DNA of 64,000 bases from CAVZBW01 sp963778465. GTDB lineage: Bacteria; Actinomycetota; Acidimicrobiia; Acidimicrobiales; RAAP-2. Below the pieces are notes generated by a model. The model ran no database searches. It worked only from the letters and a program-made list of their open reading frames with translations, and was not told the origin of the DNA. The DNA lies in the NCBI GenBank assembly GCA_963778465.1, contig CAVZUK010000002.1, positions 124,001 to 188,000 on the forward strand, read 5' to 3'. Position 1 is the first letter of the stretch. Every line of letters begins with the position of its first letter. The position numbers and the translations under genes are program-made. Below are positions 45,407 to 54,070 of the stretch, piece by piece.

Positions 45407-45579
45407 ACATCCCAGGGCTCAGCGGCTCCCCGCACCTCGCTCGACCCCCTCGCCCGGACCCGAGGCCCCCGCCCGCGGCCACTCGCGGCCCGCGACCCGT
45501 CTCTCGCCGGGGACGCCGTCTTTCGCCACGGACGCAGGGCGCACTAGACAGTGTCCGGACATCGACAGGAAGGGATGCG

Positions 45580-46743
45580 GTGGACCTCTTCGAGTACCAG
45601 GGGAAGCAGTACTTCGCCCGGTTCGGGATACCCACGTCGCCCGGCGGGGTCGCGGACACCGTGGACCAGGCGGTCGCCCAGGCCGAGCAGGCCGGCTACC
45701 CCGTGGTGGTCAAGGCCCAGGTGAAGGTCGGCGGCCGCGGCAAGGCGGGTGGCATCAAGCTGGCCGCCGACGCCGACGAGGTGCGCACCCACGCGGGCGC
45801 CATCCTGGGCATGGACATCAAGGGCCACACGGTGGAGCGGATCTGGATCGAGAACGCCTCGGACATCGCCAAGGAGTACTACGCGAGCTTCACGTTGGAC
45901 CGGGCGGCCAAGGTGCACCTCGGAATGCTGTCGGCCCGGGGCGGCGTCGACATCGAGGAGGTGGCGGCCGAAGAGCCGGAGGCGATCGCCCGGCTCCACG
46001 TCGATCCCACGGAGGGCATCGATGCGGCGGCGGCCCGGGCATGGGTCGACGACGCCAACCTCGATCCCGAGGCCCGCGAGCAGGCCGCCGCGGTGCTGCT
46101 CACCCTCTACCGCTGCTACGTCGAGGGCGACTGCGACCTCGCGGAGATCAACCCCCTCATCCTGACGACCGACGGCCGCGTGCACGCGCTCGACGCCAAG
46201 GTCACGCTCGACGACAACGCCCGCTACCGCCACCCCGAGTGGGAGGAGTTCGCGGCGACCGAGGTCGAGGACCCCCGGGAACGGCGGGCGAAGGAAAAAG
46301 GCCTCAACTACATCGGCCTCTCCGGCTCGGTCGGCATCATCGCCAACGGGGCCGGGCTGGCCATGAGCACGCTCGACGTGGTGAACCAGGTCGGCGGGAC
46401 GGCGGCCAACTTCTTGGACATCGGGGGTGGCGCCAACGCCGACGTGATGGCGGCGGCCCTCGAGGTCATCAACTCGGACGAGGCGGTGCGCTCGATCCTC
46501 GTCAACATCTTCGGCGGCATCACCCGCTGCGACGAGGTGGCCAACGGCGTCGTCGAGGCGCTCGGGAGGGTGGACATCGCCTCCCCGATCGTCATCCGCA
46601 TCGACGGGACCAACGCCGAGGCGGGGCGCGAGATCCTGGAGCCCCACCTCTCCGACCGGCTGGTGGCACGGCCCACGATGTTGGACGCAGCACGAGAGGC
46701 GGTCGCCCTGGCCGCCGTCGCGACCGGTGAGGGGGCACGGTGA
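45580..46743 (+). CDS. sucC: Succinyl-CoA synthetase, beta subunit
   Basis: ATP-grasp subunit of the citric-acid-cycle enzyme making succinate and nucleoside triphosphate from succinyl-CoA. GTG 45580 follows AGGAAGGG and gives DLFEYQGKQYFARFGIPTSP, KAQVKVGGRGKAGGIKL and EINPLILTTDGRVHALDAK. The C-terminal CoA-ligase part has GLSGSVGIIANGAGLAM and LVNIFGGITRCDEVANG. The 387 residues are normal. The stop overlaps sucD. Confidence 0.96.
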   Translation: MDLFEYQGKQYFARFGIPTSPGGVADTVDQAVAQAEQAGYPVVVKAQVKVGGRGKAGGIKLAADADEVRTHAGAILGMDIKGHTVERIWIENASDIAKEYYASFTLDRAAKVHLGMLSARGGVDIEEVAAEEPEAIARLHVDPTEGIDAAAARAWVDDANLDPEAREQAAAVLLTLYRCYVEGDCDLAEINPLILTTDGRVHALDAKVTLDDNARYRHPEWEEFAATEVEDPRERRAKEKGLNYIGLSGSVGIIANGAGLAMSTLDVVNQVGGTAANFLDIGGGANADVMAAALEVINSDEAVRSILVNIFGGITRCDEVANGVVEALGRVDIASPIVIRIDGTNAEAGREILEPHLSDRLVARPTMLDAAREAVALAAVATGEGAR

Positions 46744-47624
46744 GCATCTTCGTCGACGAGCAGACCAAGGTGATCGTCCAGGGCCTCACGGGCAGTCAGG
46801 GGCGCTTCCACGGCCTGCGCAACCGCGACTACGGGACCAAGGTGGTGGCCGGGGTCACCCCCGGCAAGGGCGGCAGCTCGGTCGACGGCATCCCCGTCTA
46901 CGACTCGGTCGCCGAGGCCGTCGACAAGACGGGGGCCGACGCCTCGTTCGTCGTCGTGCCGCCCCCCCGGGCGGCCGAGGCCATCCTCGACGCGGCGGCC
47001 GCGGGAATTGCGCTCGTCGTGTGCATCACCGAGGGCATCCCGGCGCAGGACGAGGCGCTCGGCTACAACCGGCTGCGCCGCGACTTCCCGGCCACCCGCC
47101 TGATCGGCCCCAACTGCCCGGGCGTCATCTCTCCGGGCAAGTGCAACATCGGCATCACCTCCGGGGACATCGCGATGCCCGGGGGACCCGTCGGCATCGT
47201 GAGCCGGTCGGGCACCCTCACCTACCAGGCGCTGCACGAGCTCTCCCAGCAGGGAGTCGGGCAGACCACGTGCGTGGGAATCGGCGGGGACCCGGTGCCG
47301 GGCACCAACTTCATCGACTGCCTCGAGCGCTTCGAGGCGGACCCCGACACCTTGGCCGTCATGATGATCGGCGAGATCGGCGGGTCCGAGGAGGAGCGCG
47401 CCGCCGACTTCATCCGGGACCGCATGACCAAGCCCGTCGTGGCCTACATCGCGGGGGTGACCGCCCCTCCCGGTCGCAAGATGGGGCACGCCGGGGCCAT
47501 CGTGTCGGGATCCCAGGGCACCGCCCAGGGGAAGATCGACGCGCTGAGCGCGGCCGGGGTCACCGTGGCCCAGAACCCGACCGAGGCCGGCGAGGCCATG
47601 GTGGAGGTCGTCCGCAAGCTCTGA
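46740..47624 (+). CDS. sucD: Succinyl-CoA synthetase, alpha subunit
   Basis: Carries the CoA site and the phosphorylated His. The 294 residues start SIFVDEQTKVIVQGLTGSQG and contain VVAGVTPGKGGSSVDGIPVY, LIGPNCPGVISPGKCNIGI, VGIVSRSGTLTYQALHEL and the active-site GRKMGHAGAIVSG with its His. GTG 46740 overlaps the sucC stop by four bases. Its last codons take part in a short direct repeat that runs into the intergenic region. Confidence 0.96.
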   Translation: MSIFVDEQTKVIVQGLTGSQGRFHGLRNRDYGTKVVAGVTPGKGGSSVDGIPVYDSVAEAVDKTGADASFVVVPPPRAAEAILDAAAAGIALVVCITEGIPAQDEALGYNRLRRDFPATRLIGPNCPGVISPGKCNIGITSGDIAMPGGPVGIVSRSGTLTYQALHELSQQGVGQTTCVGIGGDPVPGTNFIDCLERFEADPDTLAVMMIGEIGGSEEERAADFIRDRMTKPVVAYIAGVTAPPGRKMGHAGAIVSGSQGTAQGKIDALSAAGVTVAQNPTEAGEAMVEVVRKL

Positions 47625-47668
47625 GTCCGGCCGCTCTGAGTCCGGCCGTTACGGGTCCGCAAGCTCTG
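47618..47668 (+). repeat. Short direct repeats after sucD
   Basis: GCTCTGAGTCCGGCC occurs twice in tandem (47618-47647), starting in the last sucD codons. The final 14 bases of sucD, GTCCGCAAGCTCTG, recur at 47655-47668 just before the purN promoter site. The pattern looks like local duplication of the gene end. Confidence 0.7.
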
Positions 47669-47678
47669 GGCGAGCCGG

Positions 47679-47684
47679 TAGCCT
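47679..47684 (+). promoter_or_regulatory. Leaderless -10 element (TAGCCT) for purN
   Basis: TAGCCT is followed by 8 bases and GTG 47693. This independently supports GTG 47693 as the purN start even though the frame is broken a few bases later. Confidence 0.45.
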
Positions 47685-47692
47685 GCGGCAGC

Positions 47693-48329
47693 GTGCCGCG
47701 TCGCGGTTCTGGCGTCGGGGAGTGGCACCATCCTCGAGGCCATGCTCGAGTCGGCGGTACCGGTCTGCCTGGTGGTGGCCGACCGCCCGTGCCGCGCCCT
47801 CGAGGTCGCGGCGGCCGCGGGGGTCGAGGCCCGCCTGGTCGACCGCCGTTCCTACGGAGGCTTCTCCAGCTCCTTCGACCGTGAGGCCTACACCCGCGCC
47901 GTGCGCGACGCCCTCGTGGGGGCCTCCGTCGAGCTCGTGGCGATGGCGGGCTTCGGGACCGTGCTCGACGCCCCGGTGCACGAGGCCTACCCCGAACGCA
48001 TCCTGAACACCCACCCGGCGCTGCTACCCCAGTTTCCGGGGTGGCACGCGGTGGAGGACGCCTTGGCGGCCGGCGCGAGCGAGACGGGCTGCACCGTGCA
48101 CCTCGCGACGGTCGTGATGGACTCGGGGCCGATCCTCGCCCAAGAGCGCGTTCCCGTCCTCGAAGACGACACCGTCGAGAGCCTCCACGAGCGGATCAAG
48201 CGCGTGGAGCGGCGGTTGTACCCTGCGACCGTGAAAGCGGTGGGTGAGGCGATCGAGTCGGGCCGCGGGGCCCTCGGGGCGGCCGTCCCCGAGACGTCGC
48301 CGACCGCCGGCGGGGAGGTACGAGGGTGA
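47693..48329 (+). CDS. purN: Phosphoribosylglycinamide formyltransferase (frameshift near 47696)
   Basis: Transfers formyl from 10-formyl-tetrahydrofolate to GAR in purine synthesis. The phosphate loop AVLASGSGTILEAML lies upstream of the first in-frame ATG (47742), so the gene must start earlier. GTG 47693 fits if one C of the CC at 47696-47697 is removed, reading RVAVLASGSGTILE. Catalytic residues appear in LNTHPALLPQFPGWHAV (Asn and His) and in the Asp of VVMDSGPILAQE. The 211-residue corrected product is normal. The stop overlaps purH (GTGA). Confidence 0.9.
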
Positions 48330-49894
48330 GGGCCCTGCTGTCGGTCTACGACAAGACCGGTCTGGTGGAGTTGGCGGCAGGCCTCTCCGATCTCGAATGG
48401 GAGCTCGTCGCGAGCGGGCAGACGTCCAAGGCCCTCGCGGAGGCCGGCCTCGAGCACCGGCAGGTGGCGGAGCTGACCGGCTTCCCCGAAATCCTGGACG
48501 GGCGGGTCAAGACGCTGCACCCCCAGATCCACGGGGCGATCCTGGCCGACCGCTCCAAGCCGGGGCACCTGGACGACCTGCGCGAGCACGGCATCACGCC
48601 GATCGACCTCGTGGTCTCCAACCTCTACCCGTTCTCCTCGGACCCCTCCGTGGAGCTGATCGACATCGGCGGTCCGGGCATGGTGCGTGCCGCGGCCAAG
48701 AACTTCGAGCACGTCGGCGTCGTGGTGAGCCCCGACGACTACCCCTCGGTCCTGGAGGAGCTGCGCAGGAACGGCTCCCTCTCGCTGGCGACGCGCCGGG
48801 GGCTCGCCCGCCGCGCCTTCGCGCACACGGCCGGCTACGACGCGGCCATCGTCGAATGGCTGGACGGGCTGGAGGCGGAGGACGCCGCCGAGGCTGCGGG
48901 CGCGTCGCTCCCCCCCACGCTCCACCTCACCCTGGAGCGGGCCCAGGACCTGCGCTACGGGGAGAACCCGCACCAGCGGGGCGCCCGGTACCGCCGAGCG
49001 GGGGCGGGCTCGTGGTGGGACACGGTGGTGCAGCGCTCCGGCCGTGAGCTCTCCTACCTCAACCTGTTCGACGCCGACGCGGCGTGGCGCCTCGTCCACG
49101 AGATGGTGGCCCTCGGCGCCATCCCGGCGTGGGGCGCGGCGCACGGGGACGCCCCCTCCGCGGTCGCCATCATCAAGCACGCCAACCCCTGTGGCGCGGC
49201 GGTCGCCTCGGACCTGGCCACCGCCTACGGGCGTGCCCTCGAGAGCGACCCCCTCTCGGCGTTCGGTGGGATCGTCGCCCTGTCGGGTCCCGTGACCGAC
49301 GAGGTGGCCGTCCTGATGGCGGAGGGACCCCAGGCCGACGTGGTCGTGGCGCCGCGCTACGAGGGCGGATCGCTCGCCCTGCTGACCGCCCGCCGCAAGG
49401 CCACTCGGCTCCTCGAGGCCGGCCCGCCCGAGGCGGCCACGCGGCAGGTGCGCACCATCGGCACGAGCCTGCTCGTCCAGGACGTCGACCGCGTCGCCCT
49501 CGACACCTCGGAGTGGACCGTGATGACCAAGGGCGTCCCCACCGAGGCCCAGTGGCGAGACCTCGCCCTGGCCTGGTTGGTGTGCGCGCGGACGACGTCC
49601 AACGCGATCGCGGTGGTGACCGACGGCCAAGCCGTCGGCGTGGGGGCCGGGCAGCAGTCGAGGGTGGTGGCGGCGGAGCTGGCCGTCTCCAAGGCGGGCG
49701 AGCGTGCGAGGGGCGGAGCCGGGGCGAGCGACGCCTTCTTCCCCTTCCCCGACGGCCTCGAGGTCCTGGCCCGCGCCGGGGTCACCGCGGTGGTGCAGCC
49801 GGGCGGATCGGTGCGCGACGGCGAGGTGGTCGCGGCGGCCGAGGCCGCGGGCGTGGTCATGGTGGCGACCGGTGAGCGGCACTTCCGTCACTGA
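48326..49894 (+). CDS. purH: Bifunctional AICAR formyltransferase / IMP cyclohydrolase
   Basis: Catalyses the last two steps to IMP. The cyclohydrolase domain (about 1-200) starts RALLSVYDKTGLVELA and has GRVKTLHPQIHGAILADR and DLVVSNLYPF. The formyltransferase domain has RYGENPHQRGARY, IIKHANPCGAA with the catalytic Lys-His pair, and GAGASDAFFPFPDGLE. The 522 residues are normal. GTG 48326 overlaps the purN stop, which pairs the two formyl-folate users. Confidence 0.96.
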   Translation: MRALLSVYDKTGLVELAAGLSDLEWELVASGQTSKALAEAGLEHRQVAELTGFPEILDGRVKTLHPQIHGAILADRSKPGHLDDLREHGITPIDLVVSNLYPFSSDPSVELIDIGGPGMVRAAAKNFEHVGVVVSPDDYPSVLEELRRNGSLSLATRRGLARRAFAHTAGYDAAIVEWLDGLEAEDAAEAAGASLPPTLHLTLERAQDLRYGENPHQRGARYRRAGAGSWWDTVVQRSGRELSYLNLFDADAAWRLVHEMVALGAIPAWGAAHGDAPSAVAIIKHANPCGAAVASDLATAYGRALESDPLSAFGGIVALSGPVTDEVAVLMAEGPQADVVVAPRYEGGSLALLTARRKATRLLEAGPPEAATRQVRTIGTSLLVQDVDRVALDTSEWTVMTKGVPTEAQWRDLALAWLVCARTTSNAIAVVTDGQAVGVGAGQQSRVVAAELAVSKAGERARGGAGASDAFFPFPDGLEVLARAGVTAVVQPGGSVRDGEVVAAAEAAGVVMVATGERHFRH

Positions 49895-49939
49895 GCCGCG
49901 TTCGCGGGAGCGGCGGTGGGCCGGCCGGGGCGGGCCGGC

Positions 49940-50806
49940 ATGAGCGCCGTCCTGCTCGACGGCGAACGGCTGGCGGCGCGCATCCGCGCCGAGGTCGCCG
50001 ATCGCGTCGAACGCCTACGGGCCGAGGGGGTGCAGGTGGGCCTCGGCACGATCCTCGTGGGCGACGACGGGCCGAGCGCCCGATACGTCGAGATGAAGCA
50101 CGCCGACAGCGCAGAGGTGGGCATGACCTCGGTGCACGAGTCGCTGCCGGCGTCGGTGTCCCAGGAGGAGCTCGAGTCGGTCATCGAGCGGTTCAACCGG
50201 GACCCGAAGGTCCACGCCTACCTGGTCCAGCTGCCCCTGCCCGAGGGACTGGACGAGGAGCGGACGCTGCTCGCTGTCGATCCCGACAAGGACGTCGACG
50301 GGCTCCACCCCGTCAACCTGGGCCGCCTGGCGCTCGGGCATCCCGGGCCCATCTCGTGCACCCCCGCCGGGATCGTCGAGCTGCTCCACGCCTACGACGT
50401 GCCGGTCGAGGGCCGCCACGTGGTCATCATCGGGCGCGGCGTCACCATCGGGCGACCCCTGGCGATGCTCCTCGCGCTCAAGCGGCCCGGGTGCAACGCG
50501 GCGGTGACGGTCGTGCACACCGGGGTGGACGACCTCGCCTCCTACGTGCGCCAGGGCGACGTGGTCGTGGCCGCAGCCGGGCGGGCGGGCCTCGTCACGG
50601 CCGACATGGTCAAGCCGGGCGCGGCGGTCGTCGGAGCGGGGGTCAGCCGGGAGGGCAAGCGCGTGCTCTCCGACGTCGCCGAGGACGTGGCCGAGGTCGC
50701 CGGCTGGATCACCCCGAGGCTCGGCGGCGTGGGCCCGATGACCCGGGCCATGCTCCTCTCCAACGCCGTGCGGGCGGCCGAGCGAGGCGGGGGCGCGAGG
50801 GCGTGA
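49940..50806 (+). CDS. folD: Methylene-THF dehydrogenase / methenyl-THF cyclohydrolase
   Basis: Makes 10-formyl-THF, the cofactor of PurN and PurH. ATG 49940 gives SAVLLDGERLAARIRAEVAD. Catalytic Lys53 lies in ARYVEMKHADSAEVG, the conserved VQLPLPEGLDEER and DPDKDVDGLHPVN follow, and the NADP site is VIIGRGVTIGRPLAMLL. The C-terminus has PGAAVVGAGVSR and GVGPMTRAMLL. The 288 residues are normal. A GTG start further upstream is not needed. The stop overlaps metF. Confidence 0.95.
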   Translation: MSAVLLDGERLAARIRAEVADRVERLRAEGVQVGLGTILVGDDGPSARYVEMKHADSAEVGMTSVHESLPASVSQEELESVIERFNRDPKVHAYLVQLPLPEGLDEERTLLAVDPDKDVDGLHPVNLGRLALGHPGPISCTPAGIVELLHAYDVPVEGRHVVIIGRGVTIGRPLAMLLALKRPGCNAAVTVVHTGVDDLASYVRQGDVVVAAAGRAGLVTADMVKPGAAVVGAGVSREGKRVLSDVAEDVAEVAGWITPRLGGVGPMTRAMLLSNAVRAAERGGGARA

Positions 50807-51681
50807 CGCGCATCGCCGACCTGCTCCGAGCCGGGCCCACCTACTCCTTCGAGTTCTTCCCGCCCAAGACGGAGGAGGAGGCCGCCGTCCTCGTGAAGAC
50901 GCTGCGGGACCTCGAGCCCCTGCGGCCCTCCTTCGTCTCGGTCACCTACCGGGGCGGCGCGGCCTCGCGGCGGCGGACCTTCGATCTCGTCACCGGCATC
51001 CTCCACACCACGGCGCTCACGCCGATGGCCCACCTGATCTGCGTGGCACACTCCCGCCTGGAGCTCGCCGAGATCCTCGTCTCCTACCGGCGCGCCGGCG
51101 TGGACAACCTGCTCGCGCTCGGGGGCGACCCGCCGGCCGATCCCGAGGACGGTCCCGGCGAGCTCCGCCACGCGATCGAGCTGGTCGAGCTCGCCCACGC
51201 CATCGGGGGCTTCTCGATCGGGGTGGCGGCCCAGCCGGCGGGGCACCCCGCGTCGGCCTCCCTGGCCGAGGACCGGGAGCAACTCGCCCGCAAGCTCGCC
51301 CTGGCCGACTTCGGGGTGACCCAGTTCTTCTTCGAGGTGGGCGAGTACGTCGGGCTGATGGCCGAATTGGCCGCCCGCGGGATCTACAAGCCGGTCGTTC
51401 CCGGGATCATGCCGGTGACCTCCCTGCGGTCCATCCCCCGCATGGCCACCATGGGGGCCGCGGTGCCGCCCTGGGCGGTCGCGCGTCTCGAGGCGGCGGA
51501 CCGCCGTGGCGGGAGCGATGCCGTGCGGGCCGAGGGAATCTCGATCGCCACCGCTCTCTGCCGGTCGCTGCTCGAGGCCGGGGCCCCGGGGCTGCACTTC
51601 TACACCCTCAACCGCTCCACGGCCACACGCGAGATCTACCGCTCCCTCGGCCTGGCGGCCGCTGCCGACACCCGCGGCTGA
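50803..51681 (+). CDS. metF: 5,10-methylenetetrahydrofolate reductase
   Basis: Reduces methylene-THF to methyl-THF for methionine synthesis. The family signature YSFEFFPPKTEEEA opens the barrel, followed by SVTYRGGAAS, DNLLALGGDPP and TQFFFEVGEYVGLM, and PVVPGIMPVTSLRSI. The FAD-binding 292-residue barrel is complete. GTG 50803 overlaps the folD stop (GTGA). It closes the one-carbon operon and is followed by a bidirectional terminator. Confidence 0.94.
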   Translation: MTRIADLLRAGPTYSFEFFPPKTEEEAAVLVKTLRDLEPLRPSFVSVTYRGGAASRRRTFDLVTGILHTTALTPMAHLICVAHSRLELAEILVSYRRAGVDNLLALGGDPPADPEDGPGELRHAIELVELAHAIGGFSIGVAAQPAGHPASASLAEDREQLARKLALADFGVTQFFFEVGEYVGLMAELAARGIYKPVVPGIMPVTSLRSIPRMATMGAAVPPWAVARLEAADRRGGSDAVRAEGISIATALCRSLLEAGAPGLHFYTLNRSTATREIYRSLGLAAAADTRG

Positions 51682-51738
51682 GGTCTCCCGGCCGAACGCG
51701 TTCCGTCGAGCCAAGAAGGAGAACCCACACGCGCAAAA

Positions 51739-51769
51739 ACGGTGCCGGGAGGGGGGAGACCGGCACCGT
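51739..51769. terminator. Bidirectional intrinsic terminator between metF and the protease gene
   Basis: ACGGTGCCGG (51739-51748) and CCGGCACCGT (51760-51769) form a perfect 10-bp stem with an 11-base loop. The plus strand continues CTTT and the minus strand continues TTTTTG, so it can end both metF and the convergent protease gene. It is the clearest intrinsic terminator in the window. Confidence 0.85.
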
Positions 51770-51821
51770 CTTTGCTGGGGGAGGATCTACCGTGCCCGCC
51801 GGCGTGGCGAGCACGGGGCGA

Positions 51822-53834
51822 TCACTGGGGAGGCCCGCTGGCCAGGGTGACCTGGACCGTCTGGGAGTTCCCGTTGCTGTCGGTGTAGGTCACCGACACC
51901 TTGTCGCCCGGCTTTTGCTGGAGCATGACCTTGGTCAGGCCGCTCGGCGAGGTCACGGTCTGTCCGTTGACCGCCGTGATGGTGTCGCCGGCGGCGAGGC
52001 CTGCGGACGAGGCGGGCGTGCCGGTGGGCACGGCGTCGATGTAGGCGCCCTGGACGCTCGACCCGCTGGAGCCGTTCGACCCGTCACCGCCGTTGGTCCC
52101 GTTGCTGCCGTTGCTGCCGTTGCTGCCGTTGCTGCCGTTGCCGAACCCCGGGATCTGGCCGAGGCCACCGCTGCCGGAGCTCGAGCTCGAGCTGCTCCCG
52201 ACCTCGACACCCAGGAAGGCGGTCTGCCCGATGTGGATGTCGGACGTGGCGTTGCCCGCACTGATCTGCCGGGCGATCGACAGCGCCTGGTTGATCGGGA
52301 TGGAGAAGCCCTGGGCGCTCGACCCCGACCCCGACCCCGACCCCTGGTTGAACTGGAAGTTCGAGGAGGCCGCGGTGTCCATGCCGACCACCTCGCCGTT
52401 GGTGTTGACGAGGGGACCGCCCGAGTCGCCGGGCTGGATGTTCGCGTTGGTCTGGATCAGGCCCGTGAGCTGCTCGCTCTCGGCGCCGTTGCCCTCGTCG
52501 CTCGCGGTGATCGACTGGTTGAGCGCCGTGACGGTCCCGCCGGCGTAGCTCGGCGTGCCGCCGGAGCCGCCGGCGTTGCCGATGCCGACCACGCCCTGGC
52601 CCACCGACACGCTCGAGGAGTCAGCGGTGTTGACCGTCTGCAGCCCGGACGCACCCTGGAGCTGGAGCACCGCGATGTCGTGGGTCCGGTCGTAGCCGAC
52701 CACGTCGGCGTTGTAGGTCTTGCCGTTGCCGATGTCGGTCACGCTGATCTTGGTCGCGCCCTCGATCACGTGGTTGTTGGTGAGCACCTCGCCGTTGGAC
52801 GTGAGGACCATGCCGGTCCCGGCCGCCTGCTCCTGCTGGTAGCTGAGGTCGGTGTTGATGTCCACGAGGCCGGGGTCGACGTTGTGGGCGATGGCTGCGG
52901 AGTCCGAGGGGCCGGACCCGTTGCCCGAAGAGCTCGAGCCCGAGCCGCCGCTCGGCGACGAGCCGCCGTTGGGCGACGAGCCGCCTCCCGGAGCCGTGGG
53001 AACGGTCTGCGGGGCGTTCGCCGACTGGTTGGAGGTGGGCTGCCAGGCCACGTGCCCGATCGCCACACCGGCCACCGTGGCCACGGCCACGGCGCCGACC
53101 ACGATGCCGGCCAGGACGCCCTTGTTCCGGTGGCGTGCCGAGGCGGGCGGCGCCCAGCCGCCGCCGGAAGGAGGCTGCGATCCCCAGCCACCGGTCGGCG
53201 GTGGGGGAGGCCCCCAGCCGCTGCCACCGGCAGGGGGCTGCTGTCCCCAGCCGGCCTCGGTCGCCGGTGCGGCCGGCGCCTGGGCGGCCCAGGGGCTCGA
53301 TCCGGCGGGCGGGGGGGTGCCCCAACCGCTCGGGGGAGCCGGGGGCGGCGCCCAGCCACCCTCCGGGTTGGGAGACGGACTTGGCACCGGGGCGGCCCAG
53401 GGGCTCGGGACCGCTGCGGGACCCTGGGGTCCCGGCGCGCCGGGATAGCCCTGCTGGCCGTACTCCTGGTTGCCGTAGCCCTGACCGCCGTAGCCCTGAC
53501 CGCCGTAGCCCTGGCCGCCGTGGCCCTGGGGGGTGCCGTAGCCCTGACCGCCGTGGCCCTGGGGGGTGCCGTAGCCGGGCCAGGTCGGCTCCGGCTGGGC
53601 GGGGGGCTGTGCGGGCTGGGTGGGACCGCCCCAATGGGGCCACGTCTGGTCCTGGGCCTGGCCCTGGGCCGGGGGGCTCCCGGCGGGGCTGCGCCACTCC
53701 CCAGGTCGCTCGACCGGGGTAGGCATTGTGGGGTCGCTCACGGGGCCGACGAGGCTCCTGCCGTGCTCGGGGGCAGCGCCCTCGGGCGCTCCCGACTCTG
53801 GATCTTGCCCGCTGCTCTGTGTGTCGTCGTGCAT
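51822..53834 (-). CDS. HtrA/DegP-like serine protease with disordered N-terminus and PDZ domain
   Basis: The 670-residue protein has a cytoplasmic Pro/Gly/Gln/Tyr-rich region (1-235, with Gly-Gln-Gly-Tyr repeats), one transmembrane helix (239-260), a Ser/Gly-rich stalk and an extracytoplasmic trypsin-like domain. The triad is His355 (LTNNHVIEG), Asp386 (THDIAVLQL) and Ser471 (PGDSGGPLV). A PDZ domain follows (from about residue 550) and is interrupted by a Gly/Ser/Asn repeat of about 30 residues. It resembles the mycobacterial PepA/PepD and HtrA group of envelope quality-control proteases. ATG 53834 has AGGAGAAGG upstream. Confidence 0.9.
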   Translation of the reverse strand: MHDDTQSSGQDPESGAPEGAAPEHGRSLVGPVSDPTMPTPVERPGEWRSPAGSPPAQGQAQDQTWPHWGGPTQPAQPPAQPEPTWPGYGTPQGHGGQGYGTPQGHGGQGYGGQGYGGQGYGNQEYGQQGYPGAPGPQGPAAVPSPWAAPVPSPSPNPEGGWAPPPAPPSGWGTPPPAGSSPWAAQAPAAPATEAGWGQQPPAGGSGWGPPPPPTGGWGSQPPSGGGWAPPASARHRNKGVLAGIVVGAVAVATVAGVAIGHVAWQPTSNQSANAPQTVPTAPGGGSSPNGGSSPSGGSGSSSSGNGSGPSDSAAIAHNVDPGLVDINTDLSYQQEQAAGTGMVLTSNGEVLTNNHVIEGATKISVTDIGNGKTYNADVVGYDRTHDIAVLQLQGASGLQTVNTADSSSVSVGQGVVGIGNAGGSGGTPSYAGGTVTALNQSITASDEGNGAESEQLTGLIQTNANIQPGDSGGPLVNTNGEVVGMDTAASSNFQFNQGSGSGSGSSAQGFSIPINQALSIARQISAGNATSDIHIGQTAFLGVEVGSSSSSSSGSGGLGQIPGFGNGSNGSNGSNGSNGTNGGDGSNGSSGSSVQGAYIDAVPTGTPASSAGLAAGDTITAVNGQTVTSPSGLTKVMLQQKPGDKVSVTYTDSNGNSQTVQVTLASGPPQ
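52099..52140 (-). repeat. 9-bp tandem repeats inside the protease PDZ region
   Basis: On the plus strand CCGTTGCTG is repeated four times plus a partial copy, coding Gly-Ser-Asn units on the minus strand. The array makes a flexible insertion just ahead of the peptide-binding part of the PDZ domain and may vary in length. Confidence 0.8.
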
Positions 53835-54056
53835 TTGGCCCTTCTCCTGGGACCGTGGAGCGGGGTACCTCCCCGTCCTCGCTCGCTTTCCAGTAGACCC
53901 GGTGTCCTTAAGCGTTTCGTAAGGCGGTCATGTGCCCCGTCATAAATCTGCGTGATTTTCCGCGGCAGCCGGGTCCGACTTCCCCTCCCGGCCGTCGTCC
54001 TCGGCCCAGGCACGATGCGTGATCTGCCCGATTGGGGCAGCCGGAGCGCCGCCCCG

Positions 54057-54062
54057 TAGTCT
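54057..54062 (+). promoter_or_regulatory. Leaderless -10 element (TAGTCT) for icd
   Basis: TAGTCT is followed by 8 bases and ATG 54071. It fixes the start of icd and argues against a TTG start 39 bases upstream. Confidence 0.5.
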
Positions 54063-54070
54063 TCGACCTT

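Noticed and set aside
53461..53580. GTAGCCCTGACCGCC-type repeats as a CRISPR array
   Set aside because: There are no unique spacers; the repeats encode Gly-Gln-Gly-Tyr units in the protease N-terminus.
54032..54070. Earlier TTG start for icd
   Set aside because: It would lie upstream of the leaderless -10 site and adds 13 residues without homology.
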